DNA from: Debaryomyces hansenii CBS767
Lineage: Eukaryota > Ascomycota > Pichiomycetes > Serinales > Debaryomycetaceae
Reading direction: 5' to 3'
Length of the DNA stretch: 64,000 bases
Assembly: GCF_000006445.2 (NCBI RefSeq)
Contig: NC_006046.2
Span: forward strand, 868,001 to 932,000
This document shows positions 18,022-27,303 of the stretch, piece after piece. Below the pieces are notes generated by a model that ran no database searches, was not told where the DNA came from, and was given only the letters and a program-made list of their open reading frames with translations. The position numbers and the translations under genes are program-made. The first letter of the stretch is position 1, and every line of letters begins with the position of its first letter.

Positions 18022-20361
18022 ATGGCTAGCGGATCGGATATGTATGCTACAGGCTCCTCTAGAGGTACTGACTATTCGCATGTATCCAGAAGACGTCGTG
18101 ATAGTGATAATGGCGAGAATAATCTGAATGATAGCGAATTGGAAGACATAATCAGCAAGACATCCAGCTTGAAATTAAATCAAAACGAGGCCAATTCAAG
18201 GGACTTATCGGATATATTTATAAACTTGGTGAATCCGCTTTTATTGACAGCACTTTCGGCATTTCTCCGGTTATATAGGATTGAAGCAGCAAATAACGTG
18301 GTATGGGACGAGGCCCATTTTGGGAAGTTTGGATCGTACTATTTGAAAAGAGAGTTCTATTTTGATGTCCATCCTCCGTTAGGAAAATTATTGGTAGGGT
18401 TATCTGGATACTTAGCGGATTACGCTGGTGGATTCGATTTTGAAAGTAGTGATGCTTTCCCAGATGATTGTAATTATGTATTGATGAGATGTTTTAATTG
18501 TGCATTTGGAATATTATGTACTCCTATTGCTTATAAGACAGCAGTGGCATTGGGATATAGTCAATTGACTGTGTGGTTTATCTCGTTGCTGGTTATTTTT
18601 GAAATGATTTCTTTGACTTTATCCAAATTCATCTTGTTGGATTCTATGCTCTTATTCTTTACTGTTTTATGTTTCTATTGTTTAGTTAACATACACAGTT
18701 TAAGAACTAAGGATGAACTATTGACGAAAAAAGGGTTAACATGGTTATTGACAACTGGTATTTCTATTGGATGCGTTTGTTCGGTAAAATGGGTTGGTTT
18801 GTTTGTTACGGTTTTAATTGGATTATATGTTATTTACGATTTGTTCATTAAAACTTATCAATTGACGAGTTCAAGGTTCCCAATTTCACTTAGAAATTAT
18901 TTCACTCACTGGGTTTCAAGAATTACTACGTTGATCTTCGTACCCTTTGTTATTTACTTGGCTTGTTTCAAGGTTCACTTTGCTGTTTTAAAAAAATCAG
19001 GGACCGGAGATGGGTCAATCTCCACTTTATTTCAGGGTTCGTTAGAAGGTAATACTCTTCAGAATGGGCCTAGGTCTGTTGCATATGGATCTTTAATCAC
19101 ATTACGGTCTCAGGGATTATCGCCGAATTTACTCCACTCACATCCACATGTATATCCTGAAGGATCTCATCAACAACAAATCACTACTTATGGGTTTAAA
19201 GATGAAAATAATGAGTTTCTTGTGGAATTTGATTTGGAAGCTGGCTTGAGAGGTGAATTTGCAACTTATGAACAAGAAGGCAACGATTCATACTCTTTGG
19301 ATAAGATAATCAAGGATGGTGATGTTATGAGATTAGTTCATAAAAATTCCGGCTGCTTATTGCATTCTCATCAGATTATGTCTTCTATCCTGTCGTCGCA
19401 CTATGAAGTCTCATGTTATGCAAACTTAGATGAAAGTGACCTCAAGGATGAATGGGTTGTTGAACTTCAATCGCAAGAATTGTCACCTTCTGAAGATTTT
19501 CAGAACGAAGATCCAAAAGAATTACACCCTATTTCAACTAATTTTAGATTAAGACACAAGGTTTTGGGTTGCTATTTGGCAACGACTGGCTTCTCCTATC
19601 CACCTTGGGGATTCCAGCAAGGTGAAGTTGTTTGTAAATCATCTCTTTTCCTGACAGAAAAAAGCACTTGGTGGAATATTGAAGATCATATTAATGACAA
19701 ATTACCGGCCCCAGAAAGTCTCTACGTACCCCCTCCACCTAAGTTTTGGAAGGAATTCATTTTGTTAAATTACGGTATGATGGCCTCAAACAATGCATTA
19801 GTTCCAGATTCTGATAAGTTTGATAGATTATCTTCAGAATGGTGGGAGTGGCCAATATTGAAGTCCGGGTTGAGGATGTGTGGATGGACTTCAAATGAAG
19901 TCAAGTACTTCTTAATTGGACATCCCTTTATCACATGGTTTAGCACCTTTAATTTAGTCCTATTTGTCATATATATTGTTATTAAATTATGGATGTGGCA
20001 GAGACAGAAAATACACTTTCGTAAGGGTGTTTTTGATTTGGAATGGGAAACTTTGATAATTCAAGGCGTTACGCCATTTGTTGGTTGGGTTTTGCATTAC
20101 GTTCCATTCATTTTAATGGGAAGAGTCACATATTTGCATCATTATGTGCCAGCATTATATTTTGCTATCTTCATAAGTGGGTACATGATGGAATCAATAA
20201 TTCACCGTCATACCCATAAATACATCTCTTATCTATTATATGGAATCAGCTATCTTCTTATAATTGGAATTTTCTGGTATTTGAAAGATTTAGCTTTAGG
20301 AATGGAAGGCTCTTCCTCGAAATTCAAACATCTCAGACTTTTATCTAGTTGGATGATTTGA
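18022..20361 (+). CDS. PMT6: Protein O-mannosyltransferase, PMT2 subfamily (Pmt6-like)
   Basis: A 779-residue multi-pass ER enzyme that moves mannose from dolichyl-phosphate mannose to Ser/Thr of secretory proteins. The N-terminus (1-70) is cytosolic and polar. NVVWDEAHFGKFGSYYLKRE near residue 92 carries the conserved DE pair of the first luminal loop, followed by DVHPPLGKLL. The central luminal part (about 320-560) contains the three MIR motifs (LHSHPHVYPEG, LVHKNSGCLLHSH, LRHKVLGCYLA) and ends at STWWNIEDH. The C-terminal membrane block includes VTYLHHYVPALYFA. PMT2-type features (HFGKFGSYYL, LLHSH) are clear. It diverges from Pmt2 where Pmt2 has the NPFKRDKRTWWNIE segment, so Pmt6 is the best guess; Pmt3 has no CTG-clade orthologue I recall. 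Several CTG codons fall at variable positions. Confidence 0.8.
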   Translation: MASGSDMYATGSSRGTDYSHVSRRRRDSDNGENNLNDSELEDIISKTSSLKLNQNEANSRDLSDIFINLVNPLLLTALSAFLRLYRIEAANNVVWDEAHFGKFGSYYLKREFYFDVHPPLGKLLVGLSGYLADYAGGFDFESSDAFPDDCNYVLMRCFNCAFGILCTPIAYKTAVALGYSQLTVWFISLLVIFEMISLTLSKFILLDSMLLFFTVLCFYCLVNIHSLRTKDELLTKKGLTWLLTTGISIGCVCSVKWVGLFVTVLIGLYVIYDLFIKTYQLTSSRFPISLRNYFTHWVSRITTLIFVPFVIYLACFKVHFAVLKKSGTGDGSISTLFQGSLEGNTLQNGPRSVAYGSLITLRSQGLSPNLLHSHPHVYPEGSHQQQITTYGFKDENNEFLVEFDLEAGLRGEFATYEQEGNDSYSLDKIIKDGDVMRLVHKNSGCLLHSHQIMSSILSSHYEVSCYANLDESDLKDEWVVELQSQELSPSEDFQNEDPKELHPISTNFRLRHKVLGCYLATTGFSYPPWGFQQGEVVCKSSLFLTEKSTWWNIEDHINDKLPAPESLYVPPPPKFWKEFILLNYGMMASNNALVPDSDKFDRLSSEWWEWPILKSGLRMCGWTSNEVKYFLIGHPFITWFSTFNLVLFVIYIVIKLWMWQRQKIHFRKGVFDLEWETLIIQGVTPFVGWVLHYVPFILMGRVTYLHHYVPALYFAIFISGYMMESIIHRHTHKYISYLLYGISYLLIIGIFWYLKDLALGMEGSSSKFKHLRLLSSWMI

Positions 20362-20691
20362 TTTAATATACATAGACTTAGATAGTATTTATTTAAAGCA
20401 TTTATTTATTGGCAGACAATAGAAATATTCTACTAATTTTTGTCAATTTATTCGATTTTTGCAATGATTTAAGAATATTAAAGAAGATATAATATATTAA
20501 CTAGAAAGAGGATAAATAAACACAATTAAATTAAGAAACATGACAGAGAAGAGAACAATGATACATAAATCTTATTTGAAGTTTGTTAATGACAAAAAAC
20601 AAAGTTTAAAAGAAAAATATGTTAAGATGATATTCTCGTCCATGGATGCTATTTCATGGGCATAAATCCAAATAGTTTTAACAACGAACTA
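20362..20691. other. Intergenic, PMT6 3' region to tRNA-Gly
   Basis: 330 bp, AT-rich, with the PMT6 terminator region and the upstream flank of the tRNA. A 41-codon ATG ORF at 20540-20665 is present but has no recognisable family. Confidence 0.5.
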
Positions 20692-20762
20692 GCGCAAATG
20701 GTTTAGTGGTAAAATCCAACGTTGCCATCGTTGGGCCCCCGGTTCGATTCCGGGTTTGCGCA
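20692..20762 (+). tRNA. tRNA-Gly (anticodon GCC)
   Basis: 71 nt with acceptor stem GCGCAAA/TTTGCGC and discriminator A. The D-arm contains GTTTAGTGGTAAAA (A box), the anticodon stem-loop is CCAAC-GTTGCCATC-GTTGG with anticodon GCC, and the T-arm is CCCGG-TTCGATT-CCGGG (B box). It differs from my memory of S. cerevisiae tRNA-Gly(GCC) only by a compensated acceptor-stem pair. No intron. A run of T residues follows at 20764-20773 (TTTAATTTTTT), a Pol III terminator. Confidence 0.98.
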
Positions 20763-21214
20763 TTTAATTTTTTAGATTTTTGTTAATCTATTAATCGTTA
20801 TGTCGATCACTTGGCCAAATGAAACCGTCTAGCTTTAGTAGGCTACTCCATGATCAGAGATGAAGTAAAAAAGAGTCAATTCTATCAATTCTATCAATTC
20901 GTATAGTGTCGTACATTTTGCATTCATTTACATTGATAATCCGGTTTCGCATTTTTAATAGTCAAATTTTATTTCAAGTAAACAGTCTGAGTCAACGTTT
21001 TATAGATTTCCATAAAGCAAGCTTAAAGCATAAAATATCAATAGAATTGGAAACATAGGCGATATCGGTATATTGTATATATTAGAGTTCATTAACTATT
21101 ATTGGAGACTGATTATTCATAAGGAAGTTACAACGAGGGACGATTGAAAAATTCGACAGACTTAATTTGAATTCTAACTTCAACACATCAAATTCAACAA
21201 ATTAATACGAAATC
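20763..21214. other. HAP5 upstream region
   Basis: 452 bp. A short direct repeat (TCTATCAAT three times, near 20880-20905) is the only local structure; the rest is AT-rich promoter and leader. No RNA gene or ORF was recognised. Confidence 0.5.
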
Positions 21215-22154
21215 ATGGATAGATACGAGGAAAACTACTTGGACGGGTCGGAAATAGCCACTTTACAACACCAAGAGCAAGAGGAACAAGAAGAGCAAAT
21301 ACCATCTCATCCAGCACCTACTCAGAATATAGTAGATGAAGAAGAGTTGTTGGCAGCGCAAGCGGCAGCCGAGGCAGCAGCAGCAGCCCAACTGCAACAA
21401 CCAGGAGGCGCATTCAATAATGTTGGACAGGGTTTAACGGGAGTTTATAGAGATATGATGATGCAATATTGGCAGGAAACTATTAATTCGATCGAACACG
21501 ATGAACACGATTTTAAGAACCACCAGTTACCGTTAGCTAGAATCAAAAAAGTCATGAAAACAGACGAAGACGTTCGAATGATAAGTGCAGAAGCCCCAAT
21601 TTTGTTCGCCAAGGGATGTGATGTTTTTATAACGGAATTAACTATGAGAGCATGGATTCATGCCGAAGAAAACAAGAGAAGAACATTACAGAAGTCGGAT
21701 ATAGCTGCTGCATTAACAAAGAGTGATATGTTTGATTTCTTGATTGATATTGTTCCAAGAGAAGAAGAAAAGCCTAAAAAGTCATACTCATCCCTGTCCA
21801 GATCTGGAAGCTACGCTAATATCCCTCCAAATTCGAATCCAACATTGTCTAACGCAAGCCAGCAGCAAATACCCACAAGCCAGCCTAAGAATATTTCGCA
21901 CATTCCTGGGAATATCAACGAAGATCAAGACATAAAGAATGATGATAGGCAAATAAATGATCCGCAGATTCTCCACCAACAAATGCTCCAACAGCAAATG
22001 TTACAGCAGCAACAACAACAGCAACAACAGCAACAACAACCACCACCACCACCACAACAACCACAACATCAGCAACAGGCACAACATCAGCAACACCAGC
22101 AACAACTAGAGCAACAACAACTAGAGCAACAACAACTAGAACAACAACAACTAG

Positions 22155-22215
<61 letters not shown>

Positions 22216-22396
22216 GCAACAACAACAAAAAGATCAATCACAAGCAGAACAACCCGAGCCGCAGTTACCACCACAACAAATAAAACTGGAACAAAATTAT
22301 TCTGAGATGCCCCAGTTCCCAGAAGGAACTACACAACCACCCCAAATCAGCAACCGAAATGAATTTCAGAATTTCAACTTCCAAGTTTACGAATGA
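21215..22396 (+). CDS. HAP5: CCAAT-binding factor subunit Hap5 (NF-YC type)
   Basis: A 393-residue subunit of the heteromeric HAP complex that binds CCAAT boxes and controls respiration and, in Candida-type yeasts, iron genes. [19 protein letters not shown] precedes the histone fold; this fungal segment is the Hap4-recruitment region in the family. The histone fold runs from about residue 100 to 182 ([20 protein letters not shown], then [18 protein letters not shown] and [13 protein letters not shown]). The tail from about 260 to 345 is dominated by glutamine, with Pro-Gln and Gln-Leu-Glu insertions. It is longer than S. cerevisiae Hap5 (242) because of this tail. The CTG codons in the flanking low-complexity parts should be read as serine. 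Confidence 0.95.
21986..22230 (+). repeat. CAA/CAG microsatellite encoding the HAP5 polyglutamine tract
   Basis: Runs of CAA and CAG codons interrupted by CCA (Pro) and by four copies of CTAGA-type Leu-Glu spacers; the longest pure run is in the last third. Length variation between strains is likely for such a tract. Confidence 0.9.
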
Positions 22397-22737
22397 TATC
22401 TACAACGAGTACAAAATATCTAACAATTAACTAAATGTATTTAATTCTAAAGCGACTTATCAATGTTTTCCTTGTATTATGTGTTGAAAACTACGTATAT
22501 TTATGATTGTACCTTATAAAACGTATATATATATGATCATAGTAATAATGTAATGAACTTAATAATCAATGAATGAATACGGATCGGAGTAAATCGGATT
22601 TGGCTCGGCTACCCCAGAACGAGGGATAATTTTTTTATACTATATTTGCTTTAGAAAAGCAATGATTCACATTGCTTCTTTATAAACCAAGGCAATATAT
22701 AAGTAAATAATAATAATCTTCAAATATATTCAAGAGA
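22397..22737. other. Intergenic, HAP5 3' region and TFS1 promoter
   Basis: 341 bp, AT-rich, with a TATATATA stretch near 22525 and a poly-T run near 22630 (about 110 bp before the TFS1 ATG). No RNA gene was recognised. Confidence 0.5.
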
Positions 22738-23487
22738 ATGTTTACTGCCTCAAGGAGTATAATTAAGAACTCGACTCGGATTATACCTCGAACAAATTCT
22801 TTATTGACCAGAAATAGAATACCAACTTATAATAACTATAAACAAGCAATGAATTTGATGACAATTTCCCAATCTTTGGATGAATCATATACCAAGCATA
22901 AGATCATTCCTGATGTGGTTGATAAGTTTGACACTCAAGGTTTGTTGACAATTGAGTACAATGAACAAGACCATGTTGCGTTAGGAAATACCTTAAAAGT
23001 GGAAAATACTCAGCACCACCCTGTTATTCAGTTTACCCTTAATTCTCCAGGCCAAGAGAATGACTTTGAAATTTCGAATAATGATAAATTCACGTTGGTT
23101 TTGACCGATCCAGATGCACCATCTCATAAGGACCATAAGTGGTCTGAATATGCTCATTGGATTGTTACCGATTTACCATTGAATGCTAATAGTAACGACG
23201 TTGAGTCTGCAGAATCCTTGACTACTGTTTTGGATTACTCAAAGGGTAAAGAACTCTTGTCTTACCAAGGTCCAGCACCACCACCTAAGACCGGTAAGCA
23301 TCGTTATGTATTTTTATTATTTAGACAGGATCCATCGGTATCTAAGTTTGAGACTCCAAAAGATAGACCTAACTGGGGCACTGGTACTCCAAGTTCAGGT
23401 GTCAGAGATTGGATAAAGAAGAATGGGCCCGAACTGAAGTTATTGGGGGTCAATTTCTTCTACGCACAAAATGATACTCAAGAATAA
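22738..23487 (+). CDS. TFS1: Tfs1-like phosphatidylethanolamine-binding protein
   Basis: A 249-residue PEBP-family protein. VLTDPDAPSHKDHKWSEYAH near residue 121 holds the conserved ligand-pocket DPDAP and H residues. GPAPPPKTGKHRYVFLLF near 182 is the second PEBP signature. The NWGTGTPSSGV and NFFYA blocks match yeast Tfs1, the inhibitor of carboxypeptidase Y and the Ira2 RasGAP. The first 37 residues (MFTASRSIIKNSTRIIPRTN onward) are basic with hydroxylated residues and almost no acidic ones, like a mitochondrial presequence; S. cerevisiae Tfs1 starts near the Met at residue 38. Either this copy has a mitochondrial form or the second Met is the start. One CTG codon (near residue 238) aligns with a leucine of S. 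cerevisiae Tfs1, so it is not informative for the code. Confidence 0.88.
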   Translation: MFTASRSIIKNSTRIIPRTNSLLTRNRIPTYNNYKQAMNLMTISQSLDESYTKHKIIPDVVDKFDTQGLLTIEYNEQDHVALGNTLKVENTQHHPVIQFTLNSPGQENDFEISNNDKFTLVLTDPDAPSHKDHKWSEYAHWIVTDLPLNANSNDVESAESLTTVLDYSKGKELLSYQGPAPPPKTGKHRYVFLLFRQDPSVSKFETPKDRPNWGTGTPSSGVRDWIKKNGPELKLLGVNFFYAQNDTQE

Positions 23488-23548
23488 GTATCAATCTTAA
23501 TATTTTCGAATTATTATATACTATTTTATACATTTCTAATTTGAATTA

Positions 23549-23980
23549 TTATGGCCTACGACTCGAACTGTAATCTTTCGGACTTATCACCAAACCTTTA
23601 CCCTTTCTCGCTCCCCTATATATCGTCTCTATTATGTCAATCATTTCTTGCTTATCGGGCACCAAAAAATTTAGCTTATTATTATTCCCGGTACCAAAAT
23701 CACACATCATATGTTTATTTCTATAGAAAAACATTATTGTACACGGATCGTATAATTCATACATCGAATTGAAATCTGGAACTTCGTCGATATCACATAA
23801 GTATATTGTGGCAAAATTCTTAACCTTTTCTGCAATTCCAAATAAGACCTCATCAGTTATCATACAGTCTTTTTCATAATCTCTACCAAATCTTACTATC
23901 ACCAATCTTTCATCCTCAGATAATATAGCCTGGTCAACGTGCCATCCAGAATGCAAATGTGGAAGAAATACTGACCCCAT
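23549..23980 (-). CDS. DIB1: U4/U6.U5 tri-snRNP protein Dib1 (Dim1/TXNL4A)
   Basis: A 143-residue thioredoxin-fold protein of the U5 snRNP, the usual family length. HSGWHVDQAI at the N-terminus, FATIYLCDIDEVPDF in the middle, MFFYRNKHMMCDFGTGNNNK and IYRGARKGKGLVISP are nearly invariant across eukaryotes. Dib1 is present in the pre-B and B spliceosomal complexes and leaves at activation. It is convergent with TFS1 (61 bp apart) and divergent from the orphan gene at 24140. No intron. Confidence 0.97.
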   Translation of the reverse strand: MGSVFLPHLHSGWHVDQAILSEDERLVIVRFGRDYEKDCMITDEVLFGIAEKVKNFATIYLCDIDEVPDFNSMYELYDPCTIMFFYRNKHMMCDFGTGNNNKLNFLVPDKQEMIDIIETIYRGARKGKGLVISPKDYSSSRRP

Positions 23981-24139
23981 GTTATCTATTGTAGTCGTAT
24001 TAGGATTAGAAGCTTATAATTGTAAGTAAATGTTGAATTAAGTCCTCATCTGTCGATTGCGCGGGAACGCAACAACGGAACATTTTTTTTGAAGAGTTTG
24101 CATCCATCCACAAACAACATTAATTAAAACAACTTAGCA

Positions 24140-25416
24140 ATGGAAGGTCCAATTCAGTTAAAAAGAAGACACAGTTGGTTCTCTAAGAGTCACCATGATA
24201 ATGGAATAGAAATATTATCCTGTAATAATGAAGATATGCAGATTACAGATTTAGAAGAAGATATCAATCCAATCGATCAGAGCAGCCCTATACCAGACAC
24301 AGGTATTGACACAAGCTGGATCGATACAAAAAATGTTCATAATGATATAGAAGAATTGAAAAATTATACTAATCAGGCATCTTTGAATAAATTAAAGAGA
24401 AAACTGAGTATTTTAGGACTATTGAAACCAGGGAGCGCCCATGACGAAGAACAGGAGGAGAGTAGTTCTGAAGAACAAATCAGCATGGATAATGAGATGC
24501 CACAGTTGAAGTTTATTGCAAGATGCAAATCACAAGGATCCTTCGGTAAATCAGTCACTCCACTCAAGATTCGTGACAATATCAACCACTTCTTGAAACT
24601 ATGTCCTGCTCAAGAAAACCAAGAAATTTCTAACCAGGATAACTGTGGAGTATTTGAAAAGGTTAAGTCCATTTCTAAGACCCTGAGCAATAACAAATAT
24701 ATTAATTTGAATGGAGTTCCTTGTTCACGATTAGGACTAATAGACCACAACCAATGTGCTGCGTTTATGTTTCAACTAAATAATATAAGGAAGAACGTTG
24801 TTGACTATGCGTTTTATTTTGATTGGGTTGTATGGTTGGAAAGGATAAGCGGGGACAACAGTAAAGAGATGTATATGGATAGGATCATTGAAACTAAATC
24901 TGATTGTAAAGTTTCTCTAAAAGTGTGCAAAAGAATCATGGAAGAAGCCCCTCGTAAAATCCATATTTCCAAAGTTGGAACCACACCAAGAAGACAATCG
25001 AAAAATTTAATAGACAGCGGAACAGTTGAATTTTGTGTTCCATTTGAATATGAATACCCCATGTTTAAGGAACTATCCATTACCATCATGGATAATTCGT
25101 TGTACAACCCCCAGGATATCCAGTGTATGTATTTTATTTCGAAATTTCTCAAAATGGTGAACTAACTAAATTAGTGCCGGTATGTGCCGTTTCGTACAAA
25201 CGTATGCCAGCGTATTCGATTGTTTCCCTTTGGCTTCACCCTCCGAAACAAAAAGAATGTGACGACGAGATATTCCCACCCGATAGTCTCTTACGACTCA
25301 CAGAACGCATTAGAGAAATAATATCCGGATTTCTACAGGATATAGTTGACTCTGCAGTATTCATTGAAAATAAAACTCTTTCCACTAGAAATATCTACGA
25401 CAAGAAACTACAATAA
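24140..25416 (+). CDS. Orphan protein, two exons (408 aa)
   Basis: Proposed exons 24140-25124 and 25175-25416, joined by a 50-nt intron; total coding length 1227 nt, an exact multiple of three. Without splicing the frame stops at 25165, after 341 residues. The N-terminal 150 residues are acidic and Ser-rich. The folded-looking part (about 185-400) contains GVPCSRLGLIDHNQCAAF, DYAFYFDWVVWLERISG and, in exon 2, SYKRMPAYSIVSLWLHPP. I do not recognise the family; no signal peptide or membrane segment is evident. Exon 2 uses more CGC, CGA, CTC and CCC codons than exon 1, which leaves some doubt about the 3' part. Confidence 0.65.
25125..25174 (+). other. Short intron (50 nt) in the orphan gene
   Basis: 5' splice site GTATGT (25125-25130), branch point AACTAAC (25160-25166) and 3' TTAG (25171-25174). 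Splicing gives codon T+TG (Leu) followed by PVCAVSYKRM and an open frame of 80 more codons. All three signals fall at the exact place where the frame would otherwise end. Confidence 0.7.
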
Positions 25417-25510
25417 GGTAAAAATTAAATTATATATTAATACATTGGAACTACGAAACATATAAATCCAATATAAGAAATTCATAGCACACTACCTCAT
25501 AATCAATTGT

Positions 25511-25621
25511 TCAAACGATCACACAGAAGCGTGGAACTCCACCACTCCTCGTTCTCCACGAATAGTTATCTTTTGTTTCGTCTTGAGTTTGCTCTGTAGA
25601 ATTAGTATTTTGAGCTGCCAT
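25511..25621 (-). CDS. MFA1: a-factor mating pheromone precursor (36 aa, CaaX end)
   Basis: A 36-codon ATG ORF, the same length as S. cerevisiae Mfa1. The N-terminal part is Gln/Asn/Thr/Glu-rich (MAAQNTNSTEQTQDET). It is followed by KDN-Y, the residues around the Axl1/Ste23 cleavage site of Mfa1 (KKDN before YIIKG). It ends in C-V-I-V-stop, a CaaX box for farnesylation, -aaX removal and carboxymethylation; S. cerevisiae ends CVIA. Predicted mature pheromone: YSWRTRSGGVPRFC, 14 residues with farnesyl-cysteine methyl ester, unusually rich in arginine. In the family it is exported by the ABC transporter Ste6 and sensed by Ste3. A TATA-like ATATATAAG lies about 70 bp upstream on the minus strand, and an ATTGTC motif (25715-25720) resembles an HMG a2 site. 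The gene lies in the 804-bp gap before URA4. What is inferred is the function; the ORF and its end motif are directly visible. Confidence 0.82.
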   Translation of the reverse strand: MAAQNTNSTEQTQDETKDNYSWRTRSGGVPRFCVIV

Positions 25622-26220
25622 ATTTGTAGTCTGAATCAATATCAATTATTAATGAATGTATTGAAAAAGTAGAGATTATGTTGTTCACTTATATATGTCC
25701 ATTTTTATATGTTGATTGTCATCTCAACCTGAAGCTCATCTGTGCGATTCCGTTTAGACTTGTTGCAATGGTTTTTCAGGTGTTTTACTTGTCACTCGCT
25801 CTAACTCCTTTCAAGGGTCTACAATATGTTAGTATATTATATAGTAGTAGTTAAGTAGTATTTAGCGTTTATTATTTTGTTGTCCCATATCCAGCGTATT
25901 GTCAAGTCTCTTTTAGGGATTAAGCCTTACATTTTTGGTGAGACAACGAGATATATTTCTAATTTGGGATAAATGAAGCCTATTAAACTTAAAATCAATT
26001 CATCACTAATTGTTTACGATAAAATAATCGTACATCACATAGTTTAACTACTGTTAGTCAACTAGCTTTGATGACATCCAGGCATAGGTTTGGCCCTATA
26101 TGGCTGCAAACTATGATTACATAAGCTATACCCGGGGGAATTTTTTTTTCATAGTGAAAAATTTATTGATAACGAAAAGATGATTCTTACTTAGTGATTT
26201 ACGATTAAAAGCAGATAAAG
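25622..26220. promoter_or_regulatory. Promoter region of MFA1 (minus) and URA4 (plus)
   Basis: 599 bp. Near the MFA1 side: a TATATATA-type box around 25689-25697, CCATTTTTAT at 25699 and ATTGTC at 25715. TTTCTAATTTGGGA near 25957-25970 is an imperfect Mcm1-type element (8 of 10 core positions). Near URA4 there is a poly-T run at 26142-26150 and a CCCGGGGG stretch. Assignments to factors are tentative. Confidence 0.35.
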
Positions 26221-27303
26221 ATGGCCAAGGAAATCGAATTAGGTATCACCGCTGACATGCACGTCCACTTACGTGATGGTAAAATGATGGAGTTAATTAC
26301 ACCTACTGTTAGAGAGGGGGGTATATCGATAGCATACGTTATGCCGAACTTGGTTCCCCCAATTACAACTATCGATAGGGTAGTTGAATATAAGCAAAAC
26401 TTAGAAAAGTTGTCACCAAAGACCACATTTTTGATGTCATTTTATTTATCGAAAGAGTTAAGTCCTGAATTGATTCTGGATGCCGCCAAAATAGGGGCCA
26501 TTCATGGTGTCAAGTGCTACCCAGCTGGTGTTACTACCAATTCTGCTGCTGGTGTCGATCCCAACGACTTCACACCTTTCTACCCTATTTTCAAAGCATT
26601 GGAAGAGAATAATCTTGTTTTGAATTTGCATGGCGAAAAGCCACCATCGAAGGATGGCGAAGAGGATATCCATGTCTTGAACGCCGAACCAAAGTTCTTA
26701 CCAGCCTTAGAAAAATTGCATAATGACTTCCCAAACTTGAAGATCATCTTGGAACATTGTACAACAAAGGATGCAATCGACATGATTGAAAAAATCAATG
26801 CTGGTCACAAAGACGGTGATGATGTCAAGGTCGCTGCTACCATCACTGCTCATCATTTATCGCTTACAATTGATAACTGGGCTGGAAATCCTATCAACTT
26901 TTGTAAGCCAGTTGCTAAGTTGCCAGCTGACAAGCGTGCCTTAGTACAGGCTGCGACGTCTGCTAAACCATACTTCTTCTTTGGATCTGACTCTGCTCCT
27001 CATCCTTTATCCGCCAAGGCAAAACATACGGGCGTATGTGCCGGTGTCTACACCCAATCGCATGCTATTGCTTACTTGGCAGAGGTCTTCGAAAGTCAGA
27101 ATAGATTAGCCAACTTGAAGAAGTTTGTGAATGACAACGGTAAAGGCTTCTACGGAATTTGTGACCAAGATGTTAAATGCAAAGATAAATGCTACTTGGT
27201 ACAGAATGCCAACAATGTCCCCGAAATGTTTGGTAACAAGGATATTACTGTTGTTCCTTTCAAAGCTGGTGAAGAATTAAAATGGACAGTTGAATGGAGA
27301 TGA
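26221..27303 (+). CDS. URA4: Dihydroorotase (pyrimidine biosynthesis)
   Basis: A 360-residue amidohydrolase that cyclises N-carbamoyl-aspartate to dihydroorotate, the third step of UMP synthesis, in the cytosol. Zinc ligands and catalytic residues are visible: DMHVHLRDG (His16, His18), GVKCYPAGVTTNS (the carboxylated Lys), LNLHGEKP (His), LEHCT (His) and FGSDSAPHP (the catalytic Asp). Length and sequence match S. cerevisiae Ura4 (364) closely over the whole span. Codon 86 is CTG; S. cerevisiae has His there, so a polar serine fits better than leucine. The start ATG is preceded by AAAG, and no other in-frame ATG lies upstream. Confidence 0.97.
   Translation: MAKEIELGITADMHVHLRDGKMMELITPTVREGGISIAYVMPNLVPPITTIDRVVEYKQNLEKLSPKTTFLMSFYLSKELSPELILDAAKIGAIHGVKCYPAGVTTNSAAGVDPNDFTPFYPIFKALEENNLVLNLHGEKPPSKDGEEDIHVLNAEPKFLPALEKLHNDFPNLKIILEHCTTKDAIDMIEKINAGHKDGDDVKVAATITAHHLSLTIDNWAGNPINFCKPVAKLPADKRALVQAATSAKPYFFFGSDSAPHPLSAKAKHTGVCAGVYTQSHAIAYLAEVFESQNRLANLKKFVNDNGKGFYGICDQDVKCKDKCYLVQNANNVPEMFGNKDITVVPFKAGEELKWTVEWR

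Noticed and set aside
20540..20665. 41-codon ATG ORF between PMT6 and tRNA-Gly
   Set aside because: Lys-rich and AT-driven composition, no recognisable motif or processing signal, and such ORFs occur by chance in this AT-rich DNA. Kept only as a candidate for conservation tests.
21915..22274. Valine-rich minus-strand frame opposite HAP5
   Set aside because: Antisense shadow of the CAA/CAG repeat (GTT-type codons); no start context or family.
26041..26130. Possible snoRNA with TAGCTT/AAGCTA stem and TGATGA in the URA4 promoter
   Set aside because: There is a terminal-stem-like pair and a C-like box, but no CTGA D box before the 3' arm.
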